NCBI RefSeq assembly: GCF_003569805.1
Contig: NZ_KZ984054.1
Coordinates: 186,001 to 250,000 of the forward strand
Length of the DNA stretch: 64,000 bases
Direction of reading: 5' to 3'
Origin: Microbacterium halotolerans
GTDB taxonomy: Bacteria > Actinomycetota > Actinomycetes > Actinomycetales > Microbacteriaceae
Positions 38,542 to 46,960 of this stretch are shown here, one piece after another. The translations under genes and the position numbers were made by a program. Under the pieces are notes generated by a model. It saw only the letters and a program-made list of their open reading frames with translations, had not been told where the DNA came from and ran no database searches. Numbering within the stretch: position 1 is the first letter of the stretch; each line of letters starts with the position of its first letter.

Positions 38542-40053
38542 ATGACGAACCCGTGCAACATCCTGTTCCTGATGACGGACCAGCATCGAGTCGACACTCT
38601 CGGCGCGTACGGCAATCCCGCGGGTACGACCCCGGTGCTGGACGAACTCGCGCGAACGGGAACACGTTTCGACCGCTGGTACACCCCGACGGCGATCTGC
38701 ACACCGGCGCGCGCGAGTCTGCTCACCGGGCAGGCACCGTTCCGCCACAGGGTGCTGGCCAATCACGAGCGCAATGTCGGCTACCTGGAAGACCTCGCAG
38801 ACGGAACCTTCACCTTCGCAGAGGCGCTGCGTGAGAGGGGCTACAACACCGGCCTGGTCGGCAAGTGGCACGCCGGAACGGAGAAGGACGCCGCCGATTT
38901 CGGGTTCGAGGGGCCCGATCTGCCCGGGTGGCACAATCCGGTGGACTCCGAGGACTATCGCCGTTACCTCGCCGACAACGGACTGCCCCCGTACGAGATC
39001 AGCGACCGCATCCGCGGCACGCTGCCGAACGGCGGGCCGGGCAACCTGCTCGCTGCCCGGCTGCATCAGCCGGTGGAGGCAACATTCGAGCACTATCTGG
39101 CGACGCGGACGATCGAGTACCTGGAACGATTCGCAGACGAGTTCCGCACAGGGGCGCGGCCGTTCTTCCTGGAACTGAGCTTCTTCGGGCCGCACCTGCC
39201 GTACATCCTGCCTGATGAGTACTTCGATCTGGTCGATCCAGCCGAGATCCAGCTGCCCCGCTCGATCGCTGAGACCTTCGCAGGCAAACCGCCGGTGCAG
39301 GCGAACTACAGCGCACATTGGACGTTCGACACGATGCCCATCGAGACCACGCGCAAGCTCATCGCGGTCTACTGGGGGTATGTGGCACTCATCGATCGGG
39401 AGATCGGGCGGGTGATGGATGCTCTCGAGCGGCTGGGCCTCGTGCAGGACACAGCGGTGTTCTTCACCGCCGATCACGGCGAGTTCACCGGTGCCCACCG
39501 CTTGCACGACAAGGGGCCGGCGATGTACGAAGACATCTACCGCACCCCGGGACTGCTTCGGATACCCGGCGGGAAGCCCGGACAGGTGCGCACCGAGTTC
39601 GTCAGCCTGCTGGACTGCACTGCGACGATCCTCGAGCTGGCGGGCATCGACCCGGCGCCCGCGGTGGACTCGCGCAGCCTGGTGCCGCTCGCACGCGGCC
39701 ACGACGTCGCGTGGGAGGAGGACATCGTGTGCGAGTTCCACGGGCATCACTTTCCCGTGCCGCAGCGCATGCTTCGGGAGGACAGGTACAAGCTGGTCGT
39801 CAACCCCGAGTCGGTGAACGAGCTCTACGACCTTGTCATGGACCCTGATGAGCTGATGAACGTGTACGGGCATCCGGAGATGGTCGAAGTGAGGCATCGC
39901 ATGATGCAGCGGCTGTATCGGCGGCTCCGTGATCGCGGCGACAAGTTCTATCACTGGATGACGACGATGTACGAGGTGGGGGAGGTCGACCACGATCCGA
40001 CTCAGTCAGGGCTCGATGAGACGACGTACGCGAGCAGCGGACAGTTCCCGTGA
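38542..40053 (+). CDS. Sulfatase with formylglycine cysteine motif
   Basis: Type I sulfatase of the alkaline-phosphatase fold, 503 aa, no signal peptide. The cysteine oxidised to formylglycine is Cys53 in CTPARASLLTG (CxPxR). Metal ligands are seen in LFLMTDQHRVDTLGAYG and FFTADHGEFTGAHRLHDKG. Hydrolysis of a sulfate ester after import would supply sulfate or the desulfated carbon compound. A formylglycine-generating enzyme must be encoded elsewhere. The ATG at 38542 has a GGTGAG site; a GTG at 38530 overlapping the previous gene is possible. Confidence 0.9.
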   Translation: MTNPCNILFLMTDQHRVDTLGAYGNPAGTTPVLDELARTGTRFDRWYTPTAICTPARASLLTGQAPFRHRVLANHERNVGYLEDLADGTFTFAEALRERGYNTGLVGKWHAGTEKDAADFGFEGPDLPGWHNPVDSEDYRRYLADNGLPPYEISDRIRGTLPNGGPGNLLAARLHQPVEATFEHYLATRTIEYLERFADEFRTGARPFFLELSFFGPHLPYILPDEYFDLVDPAEIQLPRSIAETFAGKPPVQANYSAHWTFDTMPIETTRKLIAVYWGYVALIDREIGRVMDALERLGLVQDTAVFFTADHGEFTGAHRLHDKGPAMYEDIYRTPGLLRIPGGKPGQVRTEFVSLLDCTATILELAGIDPAPAVDSRSLVPLARGHDVAWEEDIVCEFHGHHFPVPQRMLREDRYKLVVNPESVNELYDLVMDPDELMNVYGHPEMVEVRHRMMQRLYRRLRDRGDKFYHWMTTMYEVGEVDHDPTQSGLDETTYASSGQFP

Positions 40054-40163
40054 TCCGAACGAGCCACCGTCTCGTCGCCCGGACTGCGCTCAGCGCAGTG
40101 CTCCGGCACCGATGACCGACAGCAGGCAGAGCTTCTCCTGGCTTTCGCTGCCGGGCGTCGCAG

Positions 40164-40550
40164 GTGAGCATCGCTGCAAGCCGTGGAACGATCAACTGGG
40201 TCGACCCGTCGTGGGAGCGGTCGTACGACGGGATGCGCGCGTACCGGCAGTCGAAGATCGCGTTCGGCCTCTTCGGGCTGGAACTCGACAGACGATCGGC
40301 TGAGCACGGCTGGCAGCTGACGAGCAACCTCTCCCACCCCGGCGTCGCCGCGACGAACCTGCTCTCCGCCCGCGAGGATCTCGGTCGCCGCAAGCAGACG
40401 CCGGGACGACGCATCATCGGAGCCATGTCAGCGCGTGGCATCCTGCTGGGAAGTGCGGAGAGCGCCGGGCAACCCGCGCTGTTCGCCGCAACCTCCGAGC
40501 GTTGCGCATTCCGGGCGATGCAGCCGTGGCATAGGATGAACGCATCATGA
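40164..40550 (+). pseudogene. C-terminal remnant of a short-chain dehydrogenase
   Basis: Begins in the middle of an SDR at VSIAASRGTINWVDPSWERS, continues through the catalytic YRQSK and LFGLELDRRS, then SNLSHPGVAATNLLSA. The Rossmann half with the TGxxxGIG motif is absent upstream, and the last 20 residues no longer resemble the family. The region 40054-40163 holds nothing recognisable. This is a decayed gene. Its 3' end now contains the -10 box of the next transcription unit. Confidence 0.75.
40532..40537 (+). promoter_or_regulatory. -10 box of the MFS leader transcript
   Basis: TAGGAT, 9 nt before the ATG of the leader peptide, with a weak -35 TTCCGG 17 bp upstream. The transcript would begin just before the leader peptide. 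Confidence 0.5.
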
Positions 40551-40591
40551 CGCGCGGACAGCTCCTCTCCTGCCGCTGCGGGGCCTACTGA
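40547..40591 (+). CDS. Leader peptide MTRGQLLSCRCGAY upstream of the MFS exporter
   Basis: A 14-codon frame that starts about 9 nt after a -10 box and ends 64 nt before the MFS start. Its last six codons (Cys-Arg-Cys-Gly-Ala-Tyr) and stop lie in the left arm and loop of a strong hairpin, so ribosome movement over them would reshape the RNA. That is the layout of translation- or transcription-attenuation leaders. There is no Shine-Dalgarno site; initiation would be leaderless. Confidence 0.6.
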   Translation: MTRGQLLSCRCGAY

Positions 40592-40612
40592 CGGCAGGCC
40601 GGCCCGCAGCGG
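40573..40612 (+). promoter_or_regulatory. Attenuator hairpin over the leader peptide end
   Basis: Perfect 10-bp stem, 40573-40582 with 40603-40612. An alternative pairing uses 40582-40586 with 40596-40600. The left arm encodes the CRCG codons of the leader. Confidence 0.6.
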
Positions 40613-40626
40613 CGTTCGTCGGTGCC

Positions 40627-40650
40627 TGCTCCTCGTCGTCCTCTGGAGCA
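40627..40650 (+). promoter_or_regulatory. Shine-Dalgarno-sequestering hairpin of the MFS gene
   Basis: TGCTCC (40627-40632) pairs with GGAGCA (40645-40650), which contains the GGAG ribosome site of the MFS gene 7 nt before its GTG. Closing it would silence translation. Confidence 0.5.
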
Positions 40651-40655
40651 TTCGC

Positions 40656-41903
40656 GTGTCCGTTTCGACCGAATCCGCCGCGCCGCACTGGCGCATCAAT
40701 CTCATCGTGTGCGCTCTCGGGTCGTTCACGACGATCGTCGGTATGACACTGATCCTGCCGATCCTTCCGCTGTACGTCCGTGATCTCGGCGTCGACGATC
40801 CGGCCGCCGTCACCGCATGGTCCGGTATCGCGTATGCGGCGACGTTCCTCACGGCAGCGTTGGCCGCGCCGCTGTGGGGCTGGATGGGGGACAGGTATGG
40901 GCGCAAGCCGATGCTCGTGAGAGCCAGCCTCGGCATGGCCGTCGCGATGTCGCTGATCGGGTTGGCGCAGGACGTCCACCAGCTCGTCGCCGTCCGACTG
41001 CTCGTCGGGCTGCTGGGCGGCTATGCATCCGGATCGACGATTCTCGTCGCGGCGCAGGCACCGCGGGAGAGGTCGGGCTGGGCGCTCGGCGTGCTGTCGT
41101 CGGCGATCATGTCGGGGAACATCGTCGGTCCGCTGTTGGGCGGTGCGATCGCTCAGGTCTTCGGCGTGAAGCTCGCCTTCCTCAGCACCGGCGCGCTGAT
41201 CTTCGTCGCGTTCATCGGCACCGCGGTGTTCCTGCGCGAAGACCGCCCCGCTGCAGCGAAGGCGAATGTCATCGCAGCGGGCGGACGCGGCGAGTGGCGG
41301 GCGATACCGCGCAGAGGGACGATCGTCGCGCTGCTGGGGCTGTCGGCACTGCTGATGTTCGCGACGATCTCCGTCGAGCCGATCATCACGGTGCACATCG
41401 AACGCCTGACCAGCGGTACCGAACACGTCGCCGTGTTCGCGGCGGTCGTGTTCTCGCTGACCGCTCTCGGCACGATTCTCTCCGGGCCATGGCTGGGTCG
41501 ATTGGCCGATCGTGTCGGGCACCTGCGCGTGCTCACCTGGAGCCTTGTGGCGGCGACCGCGCTGCTGGCCCTGCAGGCGGCAGTGCCGGAGCTGTGGTCG
41601 TTCGCGGCGCTGCGCTTCGCAACCGGTCTCGCACTCGGCGGCATCACTCCGACGGTTGTCGCCACCATTCGGCGACTGGTCCCGAGCGCGAGCGTGGGAC
41701 TCGTGCTCGGATACAACGTGTCGGCGCAGTACATCGGCCAGGTGACAGGGCCCGTGCTCGCGGGCTTCATGGGCGGCACGCTCGGCACGCCGTCGGTGTT
41801 CGTGGCAACGGCCGTGCTCACCGCTGTCGGCGTCGTATCGGTCATGGTGCTCAGACGTCGGATACCGGCACCGGCTGCGCGGGACGATGCGCGCATGGGC
41901 TGA
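40656..41903 (+). CDS. MFS multidrug-type exporter
   Basis: Major facilitator, 415 aa with 12 predicted membrane helices. Motif A is GWMGDRYGRKPML between helices 2 and 3, with a second copy GRLADRVGHLR in the second half. SAIMSGNIVGPLLGGAIAQV resembles motif C, typical of drug:H+ antiporters. The GTG follows a GGAG site. The gene is preceded by a leader peptide and two hairpins, suggesting induction by a ribosome-targeting compound, which would be its export substrate. That last step is inference. Confidence 0.9.
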   Translation: MSVSTESAAPHWRINLIVCALGSFTTIVGMTLILPILPLYVRDLGVDDPAAVTAWSGIAYAATFLTAALAAPLWGWMGDRYGRKPMLVRASLGMAVAMSLIGLAQDVHQLVAVRLLVGLLGGYASGSTILVAAQAPRERSGWALGVLSSAIMSGNIVGPLLGGAIAQVFGVKLAFLSTGALIFVAFIGTAVFLREDRPAAAKANVIAAGGRGEWRAIPRRGTIVALLGLSALLMFATISVEPIITVHIERLTSGTEHVAVFAAVVFSLTALGTILSGPWLGRLADRVGHLRVLTWSLVAATALLALQAAVPELWSFAALRFATGLALGGITPTVVATIRRLVPSASVGLVLGYNVSAQYIGQVTGPVLAGFMGGTLGTPSVFVATAVLTAVGVVSVMVLRRRIPAPAARDDARMG

Positions 41904-41926
41904 GCCGACGAGCGCCGCTCTGAGTC

Positions 41927-43360
41927 TCAGAAGGGTGCGGGTGCGGGGTTGCGTTCGCGTCTGTCGTGTGTGTCGGGCATGGGGGTGCCGTTGGCGAGTT
42001 CTTCGCTGTCGACGAACCTCACTGAGGGTTCGGGCTTGTCGCGGTAGGCGCGGCCGGTGGGGCTGGTCCATTCATACACTCCGGCGGCGGTCTGCTTCGC
42101 TTTCCACGGGGAGTGATGTCGCAGCGTGTGGTGGTGTCGGCACAGCGCCCCGAGGTTGGTGACGGTGGTCTCGCCGCCTCGGGCCCAGTCTGTGGTGTGG
42201 TCGATGTCGCACCGCCGGAACGGCCGGTCACAGCCCGGGAACCGGCAGTGCTCGTCCCGCGCCTGAAGGAACCGACGCTGCTCCGCGGTGGGTTTGTAGC
42301 TGTCGGCGGCCAGCAGTGCCCCGGTGTGGGGGTGGCGGAACACGCGTTCCCATACCGGTGCTGTGTCTGCGAGAGCGCAGAGGATGTCGGCGGGGAGCGG
42401 GCCGTGCCCGGACAGATGCCCCGGCTCGTCGTTGAGATCGGTGAGGGCCTGGACCGGGATCGTGACCTGCACCGTGGCGCGGATCTCGTCGAGGATGTTC
42501 TTCCCCGACGCGTCGGCGACATGGTGCGCGGTCGGGGCACCGGTGAGGATCAGATCCGCCGCGACATCGGCACAGATCTCTCCGAATGTGCGCGGATCCT
42601 GCTCCACTCCGGGATCGGTCTCGCCCGCAGCGGTGGCGGCGTCGGCGTGCTGTCGGTCGTTGTCGCGCATCACCGTCCTGGCGATCGAGGCGACGCGGTC
42701 TTCCATCCCGCGCACAGCGGTCGCATCGCCGATCACGTGCAGCTCCGCGAGGTGCTCGGACAGTGCCGTGGTGAACACGACCCGTCGGCGCCGCTCGGCA
42801 CGGGCTCGTTCGTCCGGGCAGCGGGGATCGAGCTGCTCAGCCACACGGACACAGTCCGCGGCGAACCCCGGCACGGACCGTGTCGGGCACGCGTCCTGCA
42901 GCTCCAGCACCCGCTCCTCATACACGTCACGGACCTCACCACGCAGCCGGGTGCCGGCATCGACGATCGCCCGCGCCCTGTCCTGCCCGATCGTGGCGTC
43001 CTCGACACGGGCGAGTGTGGCGGGGAAGCTCTCGTGCAGGAGGTATGCACTCGACAGGTCGGCCTTGGCACGGAACCGGGTCACGCCCCGCACCAGCGCG
43101 ACCTCCGCCGCAACGGAACGGGCCGGCATGTCATCCACCGGACCGCTGCTTACTGGTACCGGCGGCCGCGTCCCCCGAGTACGGAGAGCACGCCTGCCCT
43201 GCACGACCGCGATCCGCATCAGCTCCGCCGACGCCCGCGCCCGCGCAGCCTCCGCCACCCGGACAGCCCTCTCCGCAGCCTCGATCTCGCCCAGCAGCGC
43301 ACGCGAGCGCTCCTGTTCCTCCACGGTGGGGAACCAGATCGGCGGCTGCTTCATCGACAT
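41927..43360 (-). CDS. DUF222/13E12-type protein with HNH endonuclease domain
   Basis: Long N-terminal DUF222 helical region (ERSRALLGEIEAAERAVRVA onward) followed by an HNH motif near the C terminus: CRFPGCDRPFRRCDIDHTTD, then NLGALCRHHHTLRHH. These multi-copy actinobacterial proteins are often associated with selfish elements, but their function is not established. The start is uncertain. I choose the ATG of MSMKQPPIWF (477 aa) because a TAAGAT box lies upstream at about 43429-43434 on the minus strand. An ATG at 43447 would add 29 residues with no family similarity. Confidence 0.88.
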   Translation of the reverse strand: MSMKQPPIWFPTVEEQERSRALLGEIEAAERAVRVAEAARARASAELMRIAVVQGRRALRTRGTRPPVPVSSGPVDDMPARSVAAEVALVRGVTRFRAKADLSSAYLLHESFPATLARVEDATIGQDRARAIVDAGTRLRGEVRDVYEERVLELQDACPTRSVPGFAADCVRVAEQLDPRCPDERARAERRRRVVFTTALSEHLAELHVIGDATAVRGMEDRVASIARTVMRDNDRQHADAATAAGETDPGVEQDPRTFGEICADVAADLILTGAPTAHHVADASGKNILDEIRATVQVTIPVQALTDLNDEPGHLSGHGPLPADILCALADTAPVWERVFRHPHTGALLAADSYKPTAEQRRFLQARDEHCRFPGCDRPFRRCDIDHTTDWARGGETTVTNLGALCRHHHTLRHHSPWKAKQTAAGVYEWTSPTGRAYRDKPEPSVRFVDSEELANGTPMPDTHDRRERNPAPAPF

Positions 43361-43451
43361 ACCCAGATCGTCCCACCGACCTCCGACATTCCACCCGGAC
43401 GGCCCGTCGCCGCGATCGGACTGGTGGATCTTATTAATGGAGTGCATGCTC

Positions 43452-43463
43452 TATTATTGAGAG
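43452..43463 (+). promoter_or_regulatory. -10 box and 6-nt spacer, leaderless promoter of the YqeB-like gene
   Basis: TATTAT, the best -10 match in the window, then 6 nt and the ATG at 43464. The surrounding 35 bp are unusually AT-rich. Confidence 0.6.
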
Positions 43464-44180
43464 ATGAGTGAGACATCGTTGCGACAGCCCGCGGCCATCC
43501 CGCTCGGATTCGGGTTCGCGGTCCTGATAGCCGGGGTCGGGCTCGGGATCGCTGGGCCCGTCCTCGCGGCTTGGCTGGTCGGTATGTTCGACCTGTCGCC
43601 GCTCCCGACGCCCGGTGTGCTGCAGGTGGTCTCCGGTCTGCCGTGGGCCTGGTCGATCCCGATCGGTGCGCTCCTCGGCGTAGTCGGTGGAGTGCTTCTC
43701 GCGCTGAACGTCGTGCGCGAAGGGCTGCGGCTGACCGTGGCGACCGATCACATCGAGTATCGGCAGGAGGACCGCGAGGGGTGGATCGAACGCACTGATG
43801 TGGCCACGATGTATCCAGACGGACACTACGTCGTCGTACTGGACCCTCGTGAGCGCATCCGGCTGCGGTTGAATGCCGACGGAGTGAACCGAAGGGCTCT
43901 CGCGAGCACGATGCGCGAATACGGCTATCCGTGGCTCGACCAGGATCCCTTCGAAGGTGACTATGCACGGTGGGTGGATGGCAAGCCCGGCTTCACTTCG
44001 GGTGAGCACCAGCTCATCCGCGAATGGCGACGGAAGCGTCGGAAGAACACCGGCAGGATGGAAGCGGAGGAGGCGCTGCGTGCGGCAGGCCTCGTGGTCC
44101 GCTACCGCGGGGAACGAGTAGAGGCTCGTAGAGCGGGAGGGATGAGTGATGGCGCGGACCGTCGATCCGCGGCGTCATGA
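43464..44180 (+). CDS. YqeB-family two-helix membrane protein
   Basis: A 238-aa protein with two N-terminal membrane helices (about 12-40 and 58-84) and a cytoplasmic domain of about 150 residues. The domain has EYRQEDREGWIERTDVATMY and YGYPWLDQDPFEGDYARWVD. The similarity is to YqeB-type proteins that are commonly encoded next to a regulator; the biochemical role is unknown. Its last 32 nt overlap the TetR gene, so the two are coupled and the regulator may respond to, or control, this membrane protein. Confidence 0.75.
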   Translation: MSETSLRQPAAIPLGFGFAVLIAGVGLGIAGPVLAAWLVGMFDLSPLPTPGVLQVVSGLPWAWSIPIGALLGVVGGVLLALNVVREGLRLTVATDHIEYRQEDREGWIERTDVATMYPDGHYVVVLDPRERIRLRLNADGVNRRALASTMREYGYPWLDQDPFEGDYARWVDGKPGFTSGEHQLIREWRRKRRKNTGRMEAEEALRAAGLVVRYRGERVEARRAGGMSDGADRRSAAS

Positions 44181-44748
44181 GGAGCGGCGGCTGCACATAA
44201 TCGATGCCGCGTTGACCGTGATCGCCGCTCGCGGGTACGAGCGTGCCACCACGGCGGCGATCTGCCGGGAAGCACGGATCGGCTCCGGCACCTTCTTTCA
44301 TTACTTCCCGGCCAAGGTGGACCTTCTGCTGGCGATCCTGGAACTCGGTGCCGATGACGTCGCTCAGCTCCGTGCGACGGTCGAGGACATCGAAGATCCG
44401 CTGGCTGCGATAAGCAGGATCGTCGATCAGCTGATCGACGACGCGAGCGATCCCCGTCTGGGGGGCTTCGTCCGTGCCGTCGCCGCCGTCATGACTGAGC
44501 CGAAGGTGGCCGCGGCGCTGGAGGCGGACGAGCGGGCGCAGCGTGAGCTGCTGTTGGAGTGGCTCGCCCGGGGACAGCGCACCGGGCAGGTGCGCACGGA
44601 TCTGTCGGCGGAACGACTGGTCTCTTGGGTGCGGTTGCTGATGGACGGGTTCCTGGAGCAGATCGCCGCTGACTCGGAGTTCACGGTGGAGCAGGAAGGC
44701 CCCATGCTTCGCGAGGCAGTGCGGGGCGTCCTGACCGGATTCGTGTAG
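44149..44748 (+). CDS. TetR-family transcriptional regulator
   Basis: A 199-aa repressor. The DNA-binding domain is RLHIIDAALTVIAARGYERA followed by TTAAICREARIGSGTFFHYF, the standard TetR helix-turn-helix. The C-terminal ligand/dimer domain ends in LVSWVRLLMDGFLEQIA. The ATG has a GGGAGGG site 7 nt upstream. It overlaps the YqeB-like gene, forming a two-gene unit that ends 48 nt before the convergent small membrane-protein gene. Ligand unknown. Confidence 0.92.
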   Translation: MARTVDPRRHEERRLHIIDAALTVIAARGYERATTAAICREARIGSGTFFHYFPAKVDLLLAILELGADDVAQLRATVEDIEDPLAAISRIVDQLIDDASDPRLGGFVRAVAAVMTEPKVAAALEADERAQRELLLEWLARGQRTGQVRTDLSAERLVSWVRLLMDGFLEQIAADSEFTVEQEGPMLREAVRGVLTGFV

Positions 44749-44796
44749 ACGATTGGTGTCCGAGCGTGTGCATCACATGGTGGGTGAGGTCGGCGC

Positions 44797-45198
44797 TCAG
44801 GCCCGGTCGGCGCGCGACGAACGGAACAGCATCGCCGTGGTGACGGCGAGCACCACGACGCCGATGGATTCGACCACCACGGTGTGCGGCGCGAGCGTGT
44901 CGCTCCACGAGGTGCGGATGCCGAACAGGCCGACCGTGAGCGCGGTCAGCAGGGCGCCGAGGGACGCGATCATGAACAGCAGGCCGAGCACGGCCGCGAG
45001 CCGCAGCATCGTGCCGCGCAGCACGAACAGGCCGATGCCGAGTGCGATTCCCGCCACCGCATTCAGCACGAAAGTCACGCCGAGGAATCCACCGGTTCCG
45101 ATCAGCACGAGGAACAAGTGGATTCCGCCTGCGGCGATCAGGAGCAGGGCGCTCGCGTACTGCGCCACGCGTTGCGCGTTTCCTCGGGCGCTGGACAT
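44797..45198 (-). CDS. Small four-helix membrane protein
   Basis: A 133-aa protein made of four hydrophobic helices (ASALLLIAAGGIHLFLVLIG, VLNAVAGIALGIGLFVLRG, LAAVLGLLFMIASLGALLTA, ESIGVVVLAVTTAMLF) with short loops. No motif identifies a family. The ATG has a good GGAGGAC site. It is transcribed alone on the minus strand with a TATCCT -10 candidate about 50 nt upstream. Function unknown. Confidence 0.75.
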   Translation of the reverse strand: MSSARGNAQRVAQYASALLLIAAGGIHLFLVLIGTGGFLGVTFVLNAVAGIALGIGLFVLRGTMLRLAAVLGLLFMIASLGALLTALTVGLFGIRTSWSDTLAPHTVVVESIGVVVLAVTTAMLFRSSRADRA

Positions 45199-45290
45199 CT
45201 GCGTCCTCCGTCGGTTGCGACAGTTCCGGTCGGTATCAGGATATCGCTGCAGCGCCCGTCCGGCCAGAGGGTGAGCGAACGACGAGGCGG

Positions 45291-45992
45291 TCACGCATCG
45301 CAGCGATCGCTCAAGCCGTATCGGAGCAGCACCACGTCTCCGTACGGTGTCGACTCGATCAGCCGAGCACGGCGATCCGGAGCCCACGGGAACTCCGCGT
45401 CGCAGACGAATCGGGGTGCACGGCGATCTCCGATGAAGAACGGTGCGACGACAAGGTGCAGCTCGTCGACGAGCCCGGATGTCAGGAACTGGGTGAGCAC
45501 GCGCCCGCCGCCCTCCACCATCAGCGAAGCCACGCCGCGTTCGCCGAGGTTCCGCAGCAGCCCGGGAACCGACACATCCGCACCGAGCCCGACCACGGTC
45601 GCCAGCGGCAGGCGGTGACGGAGACGTTCGGAGAGCCGGTCGGGGCAGTACACCAGTTTCTCGGCGTCGCCGGCGGTGAAGAACCGCGCGCTCGGGTCGA
45701 GATCGCCGGTGGCCGTCACGGTGACCTTGGTGGGGTTCGGGCCTCGACCTGCCTCGGTTCTGCGCTGACGCCGTTCCTCCGCGCGCACGAGCAGTCGCGG
45801 ATCGTCGAGACGGACGGTCCGCGCGCCGACGAGGACTGCGTCGTGCGCGGCGCGCACCTCGTCGACGCGATCGAAGTCGGCATCGCTGGACAGCGCGAGA
45901 CGTGGTGGGGACGCGGTGTCGAGGTAGCCGTCGAGCGACATGGCCGCACTCGCCGTCACGTACGGTCGGGAAGCGTTCTGCGCATGAGTCAT
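45291..45992 (-). CDS. RibD C-terminal/dihydrofolate-reductase-fold reductase
   Basis: A 233-aa NADPH reductase of the pyrimidine-reductase (RibD-C) type. The N-terminal strand is VTASAAMSLDGYLD, followed by GARTVRLDDPRLLVR. The family hallmark MVEGGGRVLTQFLTSGLVDEL contains the cofactor glycines. In riboflavin synthesis such a domain reduces a ribosylaminopyrimidine; here it stands alone, without a deaminase domain. It is the last gene of the coupled operon, its ATG overlapping the stop of the UPF0104-like gene. A reduction step in a pteridine or pyrimidine-derived pathway is inferred. Confidence 0.88.
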   Translation of the reverse strand: MTHAQNASRPYVTASAAMSLDGYLDTASPPRLALSSDADFDRVDEVRAAHDAVLVGARTVRLDDPRLLVRAEERRQRRTEAGRGPNPTKVTVTATGDLDPSARFFTAGDAEKLVYCPDRLSERLRHRLPLATVVGLGADVSVPGLLRNLGERGVASLMVEGGGRVLTQFLTSGLVDELHLVVAPFFIGDRRAPRFVCDAEFPWAPDRRARLIESTPYGDVVLLRYGLSDRCDA

Positions 45993-46960
45993 GGCCCCTG
46001 GGCTCCTCCGTAGGAAGCGGGTCCGTGTGCGTGCCGACCGCGCACAGCGCCGACGAGCAGAACGAAGGCACCGGGCACGACAGCGATCAGCACCAACAGG
46101 CCGAACGCCGTCGATGCGGCCACGCCGGCCGCGGCCGTGAGGCCGACCGTATGGAACACCCAGCCGACCACGCCTTCGCGCGGCCCCCAACCGGCGATGT
46201 TCGTCGGGATGGCCGCCCCGAGCAGCGCAACCAGCGAGATCCCGATCAGCTGCGGGAACGGCAGCCGTATGCCGACAGCGGAAGCGGCCACGGCGAACAG
46301 CGCGACATGGCACGCGAGCACCGTTGTCGAACTCACCGCGATCTGCGTGAGCGCACCGCCGGAGCCGACGCCCTTGCGCAGCTGTGCCCATTCGCGCCGG
46401 ATGATTCGGCGCCCGCGACGGACGACGGACATCGCACCGACGATCAGCGCCACGACCACAGCGGCGATCGCCATCACGACGAGTACGGTCGGACCGAAGG
46501 CGGGAGCTGTCCAGATCACGACCGCAGCGGTTGCGGCGGCGAGCGCGACCTGGCCCGCCAGGCGTTCGATCGCCACAGCGCGGGCGGCCTGGGCCAAGCT
46601 GTCGGCGTCAATCCCGTGCGCGACAGCGCGATGGACATCGCCGAGCACGCCACCGGGGAGCACAGCATTGAGGAACTGCGAGCGGTAGTACAACGCGATC
46701 GCACTCGGCAGCGAGATGTGTGCGCCGAGGCGCTGCGCGATGACGCGCCACCGCCATGCCGATGCGGCGGTGGCAGCGGCGATCAGCCCGGCCGCGGCCG
46801 CGGCCGACGACACATCGATGCTGAGCAGCCCGCGGGCGAACGCCTCACCACCGACTCGCCACACCACCGCGGCCAGGATGGCTGCTCCCGCGATCGGCCG
46901 CGCCCACACTCGCACCCGCCGTGAGCGCACCACGGCGGCAGTCTGCGGGAACCACGTCAT
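45989..46960 (-). CDS. UPF0104/lysylphosphatidylglycerol-synthase-TM-like membrane protein
   Basis: A 323-aa integral membrane protein with about 7-8 helices and the family motifs WRWRVIAQRLG, RSQFLNAVLPGGVLGDVHRA, ERLAGQVALA and TNIAGWGPREGVVGW. It corresponds to the membrane half of MprF-type enzymes without the aminoacyl transferase domain. Such stand-alone proteins are thought to act as lipid flippases or in glycolipid export. The ATG at 46960 overlaps the methyltransferase stop; an ATG at 46969 is equally possible. In this operon it may move a lipid-linked product. Confidence 0.85.
   Translation of the reverse strand: MTWFPQTAAVVRSRRVRVWARPIAGAAILAAVVWRVGGEAFARGLLSIDVSSAAAAAGLIAAATAASAWRWRVIAQRLGAHISLPSAIALYYRSQFLNAVLPGGVLGDVHRAVAHGIDADSLAQAARAVAIERLAGQVALAAATAAVVIWTAPAFGPTVLVVMAIAAVVVALIVGAMSVVRRGRRIIRREWAQLRKGVGSGGALTQIAVSSTTVLACHVALFAVAASAVGIRLPFPQLIGISLVALLGAAIPTNIAGWGPREGVVGWVFHTVGLTAAAGVAASTAFGLLVLIAVVPGAFVLLVGAVRGRHAHGPASYGGAQGP

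Noticed and set aside
43361..43447. Earlier ATG adding 29 residues to the DUF222/HNH protein
   Set aside because: No family similarity in the extension and a good -10 box lies inside it; kept only as an alternative start.
41927..44748. Complete mobile element around the HNH gene
   Set aside because: No terminal repeats, integrase, transposase or duplicated target site can be seen.
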